Shown here: one piece after another, positions 27,498 to 34,872 of the stretch
Layout: each line of letters starts with the position of its first letter
How positions within the stretch are numbered: position 1 is the stretch's first letter
Made by a program: the position numbers and the translations under genes
Notes under the pieces: model-generated
Told to the model about the DNA's origin: nothing
Database searches by the model: none
What the model saw: only the letters and a program-made list of their open reading frames with translations
Assembly (NCBI GenBank): GCA_031628995.1
Contig: JAVLUO010000004.1
Coordinates: 1-64,000, forward strand
Length of the DNA: 64,000 bases
Origin: Bacillota bacterium LX-D
GTDB lineage: Bacteria; Bacillota; DUOV01; Zhaonellaceae
Direction: 5' to 3'

Positions 27498-27729
27498 TAT
27501 ATTCACCTCGCTTTGTATATTTATTTTGCGTAGAGAAAAAATAATTATATAAATTAGAGCAAGGAACTTTTCAGCGTGTTTGTCAATTTCTGATTTGTAT
27601 GTAAAGAAAGTTTTTAGCATACCCTGTAGTTATAATGGGAAGTAATTATTTTACACAACACATTTTTAAAATACCGTCTGAAATTACCTTAGCTAACTAA
27701 AAAATTTAGAATTATAAAGGGATGGTTTA

Positions 27730-28776
27730 ATGACAAAAATAAGGGTAGGCATAATTGGGGCTGGCATGGCTTTTGAACGACTTCACTATCCGGCTTACCA
27801 GGAATTAAACGATAAATATGAAATAAAGGCACTTTGCGACCCAGACGAGGCAAAGCTAAAAAAGTGGGCGCAACAGCTGAACTTAGAACAGGATCATGTG
27901 TCTAATAAGTACGAGGATCTACTTCCAAAAGATGATATTGATGTTTTTGATATTATGGTCCCTATAGAACTAAACTTTACTATTGCTGAAGCTGTTGCAA
28001 AAGCAGGCAAACCAATTATTTTAGAAAAGCCCCTTGGCTCTAATATGGAGGAAGCTGAAAGCTGTAGTAAATTGCCTCAAAAATATAGCGTACCCATAAT
28101 GATTGCAGAAAATTTTAGGTATAACGAAGAAGTAAATATCCTTAGAGACTTAATTCAAAACCAAAAGGTTGGAAAACCTTTATATTTTCTGCAAAACAGG
28201 GTCAACAATTTTCCGGTGGATATGCTGAAAAACAAATTTTCCGCTAAAGAATGGCGCCAACATCCTGAATACTGGGGAGGAACTTTTCTTGACACTGGGA
28301 TTCACGATTTAGCATCCCTCCGACATATTTTTGGTGCTGTGCAAGAAGTACACGCTTACGGGCAAAAAGAGAATGCAGATTACGCGCCTTACTCTGTTAT
28401 AAATGCGAATATCCTTTTTGCCACTGGTTTAACTGGCCAGTTTACATTTTTTACTTCTGGACAGGAAAGTCAACGGCCATTAGTTGGGCTGCGTATTTTT
28501 TGTACAGACGGTATGATTTATTTAGAGGAAAGAGATTGCGGCACTATTAATATAGCTTTTAATAATGGGAAAAAGGAAACAATATCTTATCAACCACAGC
28601 GTGGGTATGTTAACGAACTTCTGAATTTTTATAACTCATTAACTAACAAAGAGGCAATTAGCGTAACTCCTGAAATAGAATTTGGAGATACTAAAATGGT
28701 ATTTGATATTTTGAAATCTATTCAAAAAGGAACTCCAATCAGAGTAGATAAACTGAAAAATAATTTAAAATATTAA
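27730..28776 (+). CDS. Gfo/Idh/MocA-family oxidoreductase
   Basis: A 348-residue NAD(P)-dependent dehydrogenase. The Rossmann motif GIIGAGMA (residues 8-15) replaces the common GxGxxG second half with a Phe-Glu-Arg stretch. EKPLGSN carries the family catalytic lysine, and DTGIHDLASLRHIFG is the conserved C-domain helix. Substrates in this family are mostly sugars, inositols or their amino derivatives. No sugar operon surrounds it, so the substrate cannot be stated. AAAGGGA precedes ATG 27730. Confidence 0.85.
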   Translation: MTKIRVGIIGAGMAFERLHYPAYQELNDKYEIKALCDPDEAKLKKWAQQLNLEQDHVSNKYEDLLPKDDIDVFDIMVPIELNFTIAEAVAKAGKPIILEKPLGSNMEEAESCSKLPQKYSVPIMIAENFRYNEEVNILRDLIQNQKVGKPLYFLQNRVNNFPVDMLKNKFSAKEWRQHPEYWGGTFLDTGIHDLASLRHIFGAVQEVHAYGQKENADYAPYSVINANILFATGLTGQFTFFTSGQESQRPLVGLRIFCTDGMIYLEERDCGTINIAFNNGKKETISYQPQRGYVNELLNFYNSLTNKEAISVTPEIEFGDTKMVFDILKSIQKGTPIRVDKLKNNLKY

Positions 28777-28838
28777 ATATTTAGTGACTTAATGCTGATA
28801 AAATGTTAAAATAACTATGAAAGAAAATTGCAAAAATT

Positions 28839-29012
28839 TTTCCTGCAGTGTTTGCGTTGAGGCCGTTAATTGTTAAACCAACACATTTAACAAGGGAGTT
28901 TGAGTCCGATTGCAGCTGCCATGCCGTATATATCGGAAGGCAAAAACAATTGGCAGAACACCCACCTGCCAAGGCAGGTTTAGCTAATGCGGCAAGCGGC
29001 TCTGCGGGTAAT
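28839..29012 (+). ncRNA. ssrS: Probable 6S RNA
   Basis: The gene-free stretch holds an RNA that folds as a rod. CCTGCAG (28842-28848) pairs with CTGCGGG (29002-29008), TTTGC with GCAAG, then a large central bubble, then TTAAACC with GGTTTAG, and an apical arm with CTGCCA/TGGCAG. The closing stem, central bubble and AAGCGGCTCTGCGGG 3' end resemble Firmicute 6S RNA, which binds sigma-A RNA polymerase as an open-promoter mimic. A T-rich terminator follows at once. The call rests on fold and end motifs, not on alignment; another structured RNA is possible. Confidence 0.58.
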
Positions 29013-29016
29013 TAAT

Positions 29017-29048
29017 AAAGACAGTTGACTGTCTTTTTTTATTTTTTT
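29017..29048 (+). terminator. Terminator of the probable 6S RNA
   Basis: AAAGACAG and CTGTCTTT (29017-29036) form a stem followed by a long T run. No gene lies immediately upstream, which supports an RNA gene ending here. Confidence 0.8.
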
Positions 29049-29049
29049 A

Positions 29050-29080
29050 TTGTTAACTATGAAATTTTTATAGTTGACAA
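29050..29080 (+). promoter_or_regulatory. BirA operator 1 overlapping the bioY -35
   Basis: TTGTTAAC, 15 bases, GTTGACAA. This is a near-perfect inverted repeat with the half-site and spacing of Firmicute biotin-repressor boxes. The right half overlaps the -35 hexamer TTGACA (29074-29079), so biotin-bound BirA would block polymerase. Confidence 0.78.
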
Positions 29081-29102
29081 TGGAAAGATAATTAGAGATA
29101 AT
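29074..29102 (+). promoter_or_regulatory. bioY promoter
   Basis: TTGACA (29074-29079), 17 bases, GATAAT (29097-29102). It lies between the two BirA-type boxes and about 115 bases before the bioY start. Confidence 0.72.
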
Positions 29103-29128
29103 TAGATTGTGCGTAATTTATCTAACTT

Positions 29129-29159
29129 TTGTTAACTGTTATTAATTATGTGTTAACAA
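29129..29159 (+). promoter_or_regulatory. BirA operator 2 downstream of the bioY promoter
   Basis: TTGTTAAC, 15 bases, GTTAACAA. The repeat is perfect and has the same 15-base spacer as box 1. It lies in the early transcribed region, where a bound repressor would act as a roadblock. Confidence 0.78.
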
Positions 29160-29217
29160 TTGTGTAACTACATTTGTTTTACTCGGTTTAAAATATTATA
29201 TTAGGAGGTTTGAATAA

Positions 29218-29778
29218 GTGCATTATTCTGTTAAAGACATTACTTATATAGCACTATTCACTGCATTGACAATTACTACAGCATTATTTACTCGTTTTGC
29301 CAGTGGTGTAATCCCTTTTAGTTTATTACCCTTTATCGTCATGTTAGGAGGAGGAATTTTAGGCAGTAAACGAAGTACAGCTAGTATGGGATTGTATGTT
29401 TTATTGGGACTTATGGGTATTCCCGTATTTGCCACACCACCATTTGGTGGCTTTGTTTATCTTTTACAACCATCCTTTGGATTTTTAATTGGATTTATTG
29501 TGGCTGCATATGTCATAGGCAAAATAAATGAAGTAAAATCTTTTTCATTAATAACTTCTATTTTTGCTAATTTCCTTGGTATATTAGTAATGTACCTAAT
29601 AGGTTTAGCATATTTCTGGGGCCTTTTTAATTTCTATTTAGGAAAATCAATAACTATTCTAGCTGTTGTTAAAATTGTTTTACCATTGATCATACCTGAT
29701 TTAGTTAAGGCCTTGGGAGCTTCATACTTAGCATTAGTTGTACGTAAAAGATTAAAATTATATAACATTGATTTTTAA
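29218..29778 (+). CDS. bioY: Biotin transporter S component BioY
   Basis: A 186-residue protein with about six membrane helices. The IVMLGGGILGSK stretch, YVLLGLMGIPVFA and the GFVYLLQPSFGFLIGF region are the BioY signature. It captures biotin for an ECF transporter. GTG 29218 follows TAGGAGG. Two upstream BirA-type operators point to repression by biotin. The intergenic hairpin and group II intron follow. Confidence 0.92.
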   Translation: MHYSVKDITYIALFTALTITTALFTRFASGVIPFSLLPFIVMLGGGILGSKRSTASMGLYVLLGLMGIPVFATPPFGGFVYLLQPSFGFLIGFIVAAYVIGKINEVKSFSLITSIFANFLGILVMYLIGLAYFWGLFNFYLGKSITILAVVKIVLPLIIPDLVKALGASYLALVVRKRLKLYNIDF

Positions 29779-29803
29779 AGGGAAATAACAATTCCTTGGT
29801 ATT

Positions 29804-29846
29804 ACAGGTGTAGAATGTACGTATTATTTACACACATTCCACTTGT
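29804..29846 (+). other. Inverted repeat immediately before the group II intron
   Basis: ACAGGTGTAGAATGT (29804-29818) pairs with ACATTCCACTTGT (29834-29846): 13 pairs, one G-U and a two-base bulge. It would end the bioY transcript, although no T run remains because the intron starts at 29848. Insertion just after such stems is the target habit of group IIC introns. Confidence 0.72.
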
Positions 29847-29847
29847 G

Positions 29848-30355
29848 GTGCGCCCGGCATGGGCCTTGCTTGTCGGTGAAAGTCCGATACGGGGCTGATA
29901 GTGCCAACCGTTAGCCTAAGACAAGAGTGTCCATCGTGAGGTGGAATCTGAAGAAAGCCGGCGGCAAAGCTCTGGTCTGAGGAATACGAACTACATATAA
30001 GACATATGCCTGCAGGGTGAGTTTGCCACACAAAACGAAGTCCAAAACTATCCGAAGTGAGCGGTGTAAATGTAGCAGATAGATGGAGCGAAAGTAAGCG
30101 TTCCTACCTGGGGAGGTCTGGAAAAATACAAGGCTTAGGAATATGCGAACACAAGAAAAGGCTGCCGGCGAATAGCCAATAGCCCAATCCATGCAAGAAC
30201 ACTCACTAATGAATACCTGAGAAAAATAGGTTTACAGTCAATAAGTGAAAGATATTCATTAGTGCATTAATTCTATTGAACCGCCGTATACCGAACGATA
30301 CGTACGGTGGTATGAGAGGACGCTGAATAAAATAATTATCCAGCTCCTACTTGAT
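29848..30355 (+). mobile_element. ORF-less group II intron, complete 5' to 3'
   Basis: The element begins with the canonical GTGCGCCCGGC and ends with CTCCTACTTGAT, 508 nt in all. Domain IV is the stem CACTAATGAATA/TATTCATTAGTG (30204-30264) with a loop of only about 37 nt and no reverse-transcriptase or maturase gene. Domain V (about 30280-30312) and domain VI (about 30321-30348) match the copy at 1-96. Compared with that copy, domain V has an A for G (30298) that makes a C-A mismatch beside the GAAC loop. Splicing or movement would need a maturase in trans. The 3' end lies inside the minus-strand DUF896 gene. Confidence 0.9.
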
Positions 30356-30568
30356 TTTATGACAACTGCAGTTAGGTGAATGCTGGTGATGACGATGATG
30401 GGAGCGACATCCTGAGGATTCTAAACTTGCGCGTACTTGTGACCTAATACCATCTAGATATTGCTCCCGAAGATTAGCTTGTTCTTGTTTTTCTTCATTA
30501 GTTAACCCTTCAGTCCGCTTCTTCCTAGCTAAATAGTTAATTCTTTCAATCAATTCATTTGTAATCAA
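30347..30568 (-). CDS. DUF896 (YnzC-like) protein with C terminus altered by intron
   Basis: A 73-residue protein. The N-terminal half ([20 protein letters not shown], then [17 protein letters not shown]) is the short helical hairpin of the DUF896/YnzC family. The tail is His/Ser-rich with HRHHQHS and two cysteines. AAGGAG precedes TTG 30568 at good spacing; GTG 30577 overlaps the binding site. The last two codons and TAG stop lie within the group II intron (boundary 30355/30356). Joining the flanks across the intron would instead give seven other residues and TAA. YnzC function is unknown, reportedly SOS-linked in Bacillus. Confidence 0.85.
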   Translation of the reverse strand: MITNELIERINYLARKKRTEGLTNEEKQEQANLREQYLDGIRSQVRASLESSGCRSHHRHHQHSPNCSCHKIK

Positions 30569-30771
30569 AAAAATCACTCCTTTTCTTAAAAAATTTCAAC
30601 TTATTTTTATAGGCATCAGAGTAACAGTACTAGTTTAGCAGTATATATAGAATATTACCATTAAAAAATATTTTTCTATAACATTAATCGACAAAAGTTT
30701 TAACTTAGATGTTTTACAATTTTACTAGAGCAGTTACAAAAAGATAAACAGATGAAAGGGGTCGGTTTCCG

Positions 30772-31251
30772 GTGAGCTTACATTACTTAGATCCTTTCAA
30801 GCTAACTTTGAAAGAAGTTGAAGAAGTAATATTTTACTACAAATTGGAGGATAAATTAAAAGAATTATTAATTGAAGTATCTAGAATGGATTATAACGGT
30901 TATATTAAGCTCAGTAAACCGAGAGATTTATACAGCCAAAAGGATTGGGAAAGAGTTTTTGAAGTCCTCCAAACAGCGATTATAGAATCAAAAGAACAAA
31001 AGTCTAATGAACCTTTACCGGATTTTATCGAAAAAAAATTACGTAAGATTTTGCAACGGGCTGATTTTCAAGGCTTTAAATGTTTTGTGGAAGTAAATTC
31101 CGCTTATTTGCCTCCTGAGGTGGTTCAGGAGAGCAACAATATGAAGTTTCTTAATTGGCTTTATGCACGCTTGAGAGATAATACTTTAGTTTTAGAAAGA
31201 AACAATATCCGCTTAGGAATAAATGCTAAGCCTGAAGATTTAGTTTACTAA
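30772..31251 (+). CDS. Hypothetical protein, 159 aa
   Basis: I do not recognise this gene. A 159-residue, charged, mostly helical soluble protein from GTG 30772, preceded by AAAGGGG at a rather long 11-base spacing. Residues 15-45 have amphipathic helices; LPDFIEKKLRKIL and LNWLYARLRDN are the most structured-looking parts. No metal or nucleotide motif is seen. It overlaps the stop of the convergent methyltransferase gene by four bases. Confidence 0.6.
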   Translation: MSLHYLDPFKLTLKEVEEVIFYYKLEDKLKELLIEVSRMDYNGYIKLSKPRDLYSQKDWERVFEVLQTAIIESKEQKSNEPLPDFIEKKLRKILQRADFQGFKCFVEVNSAYLPPEVVQESNNMKFLNWLYARLRDNTLVLERNNIRLGINAKPEDLVY

Positions 31252-31868
31252 TCATTGATTTTTTTAAAACTAATTGCTAATCCATCACCCAATGGCAAGA
31301 TAGTGCTCTCTAACAGCGGATGGTTAAATAAGGATTTGTTATAATTTTCTAGTAGTTCACGTTGCTTTTTTCTTGCCGACACTATTGGAAAAAGAACGTC
31401 GTCTGAAATCAATAAACCTCCTGGACGTAATTTTTCCACGCATATATCTAACATTGGTAAGTAAATGTCTTTGGCTGCATCTTGTAAGATTAAATCAAAA
31501 GGTCCTTCTAATTCAGTAAAAATAGAATTTGCTTTATTGTTGATAATTTCAACTCGATGGCTTAAGCCGGCTAGCTCCAGGTTCTTTTTAGTCTCATTTG
31601 CTAAACGGGGAGAATTTTCTATGGAAATTAGGTGACCATTTGTTTTTTCCAAAGCTTCCGCCAGCCAAATAGTAGAAAAACCTAAACAAGTACCAAATTC
31701 AACAACTTTTTTGGCGTTAATCATTTGGATTAGTAAATAAAGTAAGTTGCCTATATCAAGTCCAATAGAAGGACAAACGTCCTTACGTACTTTTTCCTCG
31801 GCTGCTATTATATCTAATTGGGGATTTTTATTCTTAATGAAATTATGAATATAATCAATCTTATCCAA
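31248..31868 (-). CDS. Class I SAM-dependent O-methyltransferase (YrrM-like)
   Basis: A 206-residue methyltransferase of the catechol-O-methyltransferase-like family. VEFGTCLGFSTIWLA is the SAM motif I with the COMT-type glycine loop, followed by ISIENSPRLA, LILQDAAK with the metal-binding aspartate, and ISDDVLF. In Bacillus the similar YrrM modifies 5-hydroxyuridine at the tRNA wobble base; that substrate is possible but not shown. GGAGG precedes TTG 31868. Confidence 0.85.
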   Translation of the reverse strand: MDKIDYIHNFIKNKNPQLDIIAAEEKVRKDVCPSIGLDIGNLLYLLIQMINAKKVVEFGTCLGFSTIWLAEALEKTNGHLISIENSPRLANETKKNLELAGLSHRVEIINNKANSIFTELEGPFDLILQDAAKDIYLPMLDICVEKLRPGGLLISDDVLFPIVSARKKQRELLENYNKSLFNHPLLESTILPLGDGLAISFKKIND

Positions 31869-32172
31869 GTTTAGGCCTCCAAAAAATATGATATGTACTT
31901 ACATGTTATTCTATCTTTTTAGGAAAAAGTTAGCAATAGCTTTCTATACTTGCTGAACATCTCGCATTACTTTCCCCCTTGTGATTCTATTTATTTAGTG
32001 CCGCATTTCCTGCGGCTATTTTTATTTCTTTAAAAATTTCATTCCAGCTTACTGGCAAAATTGCGCAAACTCTATTTTTAAACCCAATTTTTATTGAATA
32101 GCTTTAATATCTGCGGACAAGATAAATATAAAAATAATTTTTTAAAGAAAATAACCTAAAGCCGATTAAAAA
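31869..32172. other. Gene-free stretch with an isolated terminator-like hairpin
   Basis: About 300 bases between the methyltransferase start and the SASP remnant hold no frame with a binding site. The one clear element is GCCGCA-TTTCC-TGCGGC (32000-32016) followed by TATTTTTATTT, a plus-strand terminator with no gene before it. It may end a short RNA from 31.87-32.0 kb, but I found no convincing promoter. Confidence 0.4.
32000..32027 (+). terminator. Isolated terminator-like hairpin
   Basis: G CCGCA / TGCGGC stem with a five-base loop, then a T-rich tail. No gene ends before it on the plus strand. Could terminate an unrecognised small RNA or be a relic. Confidence 0.45.
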
Positions 32173-32250
32173 GTACTAGATAAAATGAAGGATGAAATAG
32201 CTCAAGAAATGGGCTTGACTACCAAGGCAAATACTTCTAGAAGGAAATAG
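32173..32250 (+). pseudogene. Remnant of a small acid-soluble spore protein gene
   Basis: Reading from 32173, the frame gives VLDKMKDEIAQEMGL then ten unrelated residues and TAG. This copies the core helix of SASP proteins (LDxMKxEIAxExG; compare ALDQLKYETAAEIGL in both intact genes downstream). The N-terminal part with the DNA-binding VVPQAR-type motif and the C-terminal SRLNGxVGG part are missing, and no ribosome binding site precedes ATG 32185. It lies 60 bases before the first intact SASP gene, so it is probably a decayed third member of the cluster. The match is short and could be partly chance. Confidence 0.5.
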
Positions 32251-32279
32251 GCATAAAGATTTGCTTTGGAGTTATACTA
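32251..32279 (+). promoter_or_regulatory. Sigma-G type promoter of the SASP genes
   Basis: GCATA (32251-32255), 17 bases, TATACTA (32273-32279). The -35 fits the forespore consensus GHATR and the -10 matches CATNHTA in six of seven positions. Position 31 bases before the first SASP start is ideal. Confidence 0.7.
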
Positions 32280-32309
32280 AGCCTACAACACCAAAAGGAG
32301 GTGACATTA

Positions 32310-32522
32310 ATGGCAGAAGGTCAAAGAAGTAATACAATCGTAGTACCACAAGCTAGACAGGCTTTAGACCAATTAAAGTATGAAACTGCTGCTGAAATTG
32401 GGCTTCAGAACTACCAAGGTTACCTAGGTGATGTTCCTTCTCGTTTAAATGGTGCTGTTGGGGGAAACATGGTTCGCAAAATGATTCAAGCTTATGAACA
32501 ATCAGCTTCCTCTCAGAGTTAA
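32310..32522 (+). CDS. Alpha/beta-type small acid-soluble spore protein, copy 1
   Basis: A 70-residue forespore protein that coats and protects spore DNA and is a nitrogen store after germination. The two family blocks are present: VVPQARQALDQLKYETAAEIG (GPR cleaves here) and SRLNGAVGGNMVRKMIQAYE, the DNA-binding helices. ATG 32310 follows AAGGAGGTGA. A sigma-G type promoter lies upstream. It is almost identical to the next gene, differing mainly after residue 64. Confidence 0.95.
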   Translation: MAEGQRSNTIVVPQARQALDQLKYETAAEIGLQNYQGYLGDVPSRLNGAVGGNMVRKMIQAYEQSASSQS

Positions 32523-32568
32523 TATTAAATAATAAAAGATTAAATAATTGTTGAAAGAGGTGATATTA

Positions 32569-32796
32569 ATGGCAGAAGGTCAAAGAAGTAATACAATCGT
32601 AGTACCACAAGCTAGACAGGCTTTAGACCAATTAAAGTATGAAACTGCTGCTGAAATTGGGTTACAAAACTACCAAGGTTACCTAGGCGATGTTCCTTCC
32701 CGTTTAAATGGTGCTGTAGGCGGAAATATGGTTCGTAAAATGATTCAAGCTTACGAGGCTTCAGCTGCAGGTACTAATACAACTACAACTAAATAA
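32569..32796 (+). CDS. Alpha/beta-type small acid-soluble spore protein, copy 2
   Basis: A 75-residue protein whose first 63 residues are identical to copy 1; only the C-terminal tail differs (a Thr-rich tail instead of Gln/Ser). Even the nucleotide sequence is nearly unchanged, with silent third-base differences, so duplication or gene conversion is recent. AGAGGTGA precedes ATG 32569. It lies 46 bases after copy 1, so both probably share one transcript that ends at the terminator at 32825. Confidence 0.95.
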   Translation: MAEGQRSNTIVVPQARQALDQLKYETAAEIGLQNYQGYLGDVPSRLNGAVGGNMVRKMIQAYEASAAGTNTTTTK

Positions 32797-32824
32797 GTAT
32801 GTGCTCCCAATATTCATACTTACT

Positions 32825-32846
32825 AGCGGGCTTCGGCCCGCTTTTT
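32825..32846 (+). terminator. Terminator of the SASP operon
   Basis: AGCGGGC-TTCG-GCCCGCT with five Ts: a perfect 7-bp stem with a stable UUCG tetraloop. Confidence 0.92.
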
Positions 32847-32916
32847 CCGTCTACAGCATATGTATATTATTAATAATAATTTGGAGTTTAATACTAAAAT
32901 TGTAAAAAAAAATTAA

Positions 32917-33894
32917 CTATTGGAGATACATTGCAGAATTCTCTGGGTTGATTTCTGGATGCAATCCTTGATTAATGCCATCGGCAATAACTCGAGCTGT
33001 ATTATTAATAAGTTCATCAATTTCTTTAGGGGTAACTGTTAGCTGTCCCCCAAAAGGTTCTAAAATTTGCCCGACAATTGAGCTTATACGTTCCTCGTTT
33101 ATCTGTTGCGTTAAATAAGGATTGCCACTAGTTATAGCAGCAAAAACTCTATAAGCGATTACTGCAGCATTAATTACGGTTGGGATACCAATAGCTATCA
33201 CGGGGACTCCCATTGTTTCCTGGTTGATGCCAACTCTTTTGTTGCCTATTCCCGACCCAGGGTTAATGCCGGTATTGCTTAATTGAATGGTAGTGCAGAT
33301 TCGTTCTAAGTTGGCAGCTGCTAAAGCATCTATAGCAATTACAACTGATGGATGGATACGGTCAACAACACCTTTAATAATTTCCGCTGTTTCAATACCA
33401 GTAATACCTAGTACGCCTGGAGCAAAAGCACTAACTTCACGCAGACCACCGCGTAATTCTTCTGGAGCGTAGTGATAAAGGTGTCTTGTGACTAGGCTTT
33501 TTTCAATTACCTTTGGCCCTAAGGCATCGGGAGTTGCTTCCCAATTGCCTAAGCCTACTAATAAAACGCTAGCTTCTTTTTTAAGTTGTAATTCAGCAAA
33601 AAGTTGCTGAATTTGTTTTCCTAATTCAGCGCTAATTACTTGATGTATTTGGCGATTATTAACTTTCAAATCAGGTGCTTCAATTGTTAAATAAGTTCCA
33701 ATTGGTTTGCCGGTAATTTTTTCTCCAGTTGAATTTAGTACTTTGATTTTTGTAACTGATCCATTTGCAAATTGTTCCTTTTGTTCAGATATTCCAGGGA
33801 GTTCTTGATTTAAATCACCTCGAAGAACCTCGGTAGCTTCAAGTGCTAAATCCATTTGAACATTTAAAGCTTTATAAAAATCCAGCATATTCAT
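32917..33894 (-). CDS. gpr: Germination protease GPR
   Basis: A 325-residue protease that starts SASP breakdown when spores germinate. Made as a zymogen in the forespore, it is self-processed near the N terminus. Family signatures: VGLGNWEATPDALGPKV, HLYHYAPEELRGG, AFAPGVLGITGIET, and IDALAAANLERI with conserved aspartates thought to be catalytic. ATG 33894 follows TAGGAGG; TTG 33897 is an alternative. It converges on the two SASP genes that encode its substrates. Confidence 0.95.
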   Translation of the reverse strand: MNMLDFYKALNVQMDLALEATEVLRGDLNQELPGISEQKEQFANGSVTKIKVLNSTGEKITGKPIGTYLTIEAPDLKVNNRQIHQVISAELGKQIQQLFAELQLKKEASVLLVGLGNWEATPDALGPKVIEKSLVTRHLYHYAPEELRGGLREVSAFAPGVLGITGIETAEIIKGVVDRIHPSVVIAIDALAAANLERICTTIQLSNTGINPGSGIGNKRVGINQETMGVPVIAIGIPTVINAAVIAYRVFAAITSGNPYLTQQINEERISSIVGQILEPFGGQLTVTPKEIDELINNTARVIADGINQGLHPEINPENSAMYLQ

Positions 33895-33957
33895 CAAAAT
33901 AAGCCTCCTAAAACTTTACATTTTCCAGATTTTTATTCTTCCTATTTTCTTTGCTTT

Positions 33958-33985
33958 ATTCTTCCGCTACTTTGGAAAAATATGC
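33958..33985 (-). promoter_or_regulatory. Possible sigma-F/sigma-G promoter of gpr
   Basis: On the minus strand GCATA (33985-33981), 15 bases, GGAAGAAT (33965-33958). The -35 fits forespore sigma factors; the -10 is only partly like the sigma-F consensus. In Bacillus gpr is read by both factors. Weakly supported. Confidence 0.33.
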
Positions 33986-34076
33986 ATTAAGATAAAAGAA
34001 AAGTTAATGAAGTATATTTTCGAATTGAATTCCGTTATGCTATACTAAAAAAAAGCTTACCTAAGAGGTGATGGTA

Positions 34077-34244
34077 ATGGAAATTCATTGTTCCATCTGC
34101 GGGAAAAAATATGAAATAACAAAAATTCATAAGGATTATCTTCGCTTAGCAAGTGATCCTAAAGGCATATACATCTGCAATAATTGTAAAAATAGGATTC
34201 GTTATCAGAACCAAGAAGGTAATAAACCTAAAAAGCCAATTTGA
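34077..34244 (+). CDS. Small zinc-ribbon protein, DUF2197 (YlaI-like), 55 aa
   Basis: A 55-residue protein from ATG 34077 behind AAGAGGTG. Two C-x2-C pairs (residues 5-8 and 34-37) form a zinc ribbon of the DUF2197/YlaI type. The C-terminal third is basic. Function is unknown; zinc ribbons of this size often bind RNA or protein partners. A hairpin begins at the stop codon. Confidence 0.78.
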   Translation: MEIHCSICGKKYEITKIHKDYLRLASDPKGIYICNNCKNRIRYQNQEGNKPKKPI

Positions 34245-34280
34245 GAATATACTTAAGTTTGATATATTCTCAATTTATTA
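34241..34280 (+). terminator. Hairpin terminator after the DUF2197 gene
   Basis: TTGAGAATATA pairs with TATATTCTCAA (34241-34273), overlapping the TGA stop. The following tail is only moderately T-rich. Confidence 0.65.
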
Positions 34281-34352
34281 AGCTGTATAAACGTACTGGA
34301 ATTAATGACGAACAATAATTTTTAATCAATTAAGATAAAGAGAGGTATAAAA

Positions 34353-34847
34353 ATGGCAAAGGATTCTTCTTTTGATGTAGTTTCTGAAGTGGATTTTCAA
34401 GAATTAGATAATGCTATAAATCAAGTCAAAAAGGAAATAGCACAAAGGTATGATTTCAAAGATTCTAAATCAACAATAGAAATTGAAGATAAAGTTATTA
34501 AGATTTTAGCAGACAGTGATTTTAAACTTAACGCGGTAATAGATATTTTGCAAAGTAAAATGATTAAAAGGAATGTACCACTTAAAGCAATATCCTACGG
34601 AAAGGTAGAGCCTGCCGCTGGGGGAATGGTTAGGCAGCTTTTAACAATTCAAAATGGTATTGATAAAGAAAAAGCAAAAAAAATTGTAGCAGCAATTAAA
34701 GATCTGAAAATTAAAGTTCAAGCCCAGGTTATGGAGGATAAGGTCAGAGTAATAGGTAAGAACAAAGATGATTTACAAGCAGTTATTCAAATGTTAAAAG
34801 AAAAAGATTTCGATATTGCACTACAGTTTACTAATTTCCGATCCTAA
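34353..34847 (+). CDS. YajQ-family cyclic-di-GMP-binding protein
   Basis: A 164-residue protein with two ferredoxin-like subdomains. It starts with the family signature [20 protein letters not shown], then [12 protein letters not shown] and the closing ALQFTNFRS. Some YajQ proteins bind cyclic-di-GMP or nucleic acid; the role in Clostridia is unknown. AGAGAGGTA precedes ATG 34353. It stands as a single gene ending at a strong terminator. Confidence 0.92.
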   Translation: MAKDSSFDVVSEVDFQELDNAINQVKKEIAQRYDFKDSKSTIEIEDKVIKILADSDFKLNAVIDILQSKMIKRNVPLKAISYGKVEPAAGGMVRQLLTIQNGIDKEKAKKIVAAIKDLKIKVQAQVMEDKVRVIGKNKDDLQAVIQMLKEKDFDIALQFTNFRS

Positions 34848-34872
34848 GCAGCTGGCGCAGCTGCTTTTTTCA
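34846..34872 (+). terminator. Terminator after the yajQ-like gene
   Basis: AAGCAGCTG-GCG-CAGCTGCTT followed by a T run, a perfect 9-bp stem that begins inside the stop codon. The next about 270 bases up to the VanW gene hold nothing I can recognise. Confidence 0.88.

Noticed and set aside
29828-30192. Two minus-strand frames within the group II intron
   Set aside because: They are read through the structured antisense of the ribozyme, lack ribosome binding sites and resemble no reverse transcriptase.
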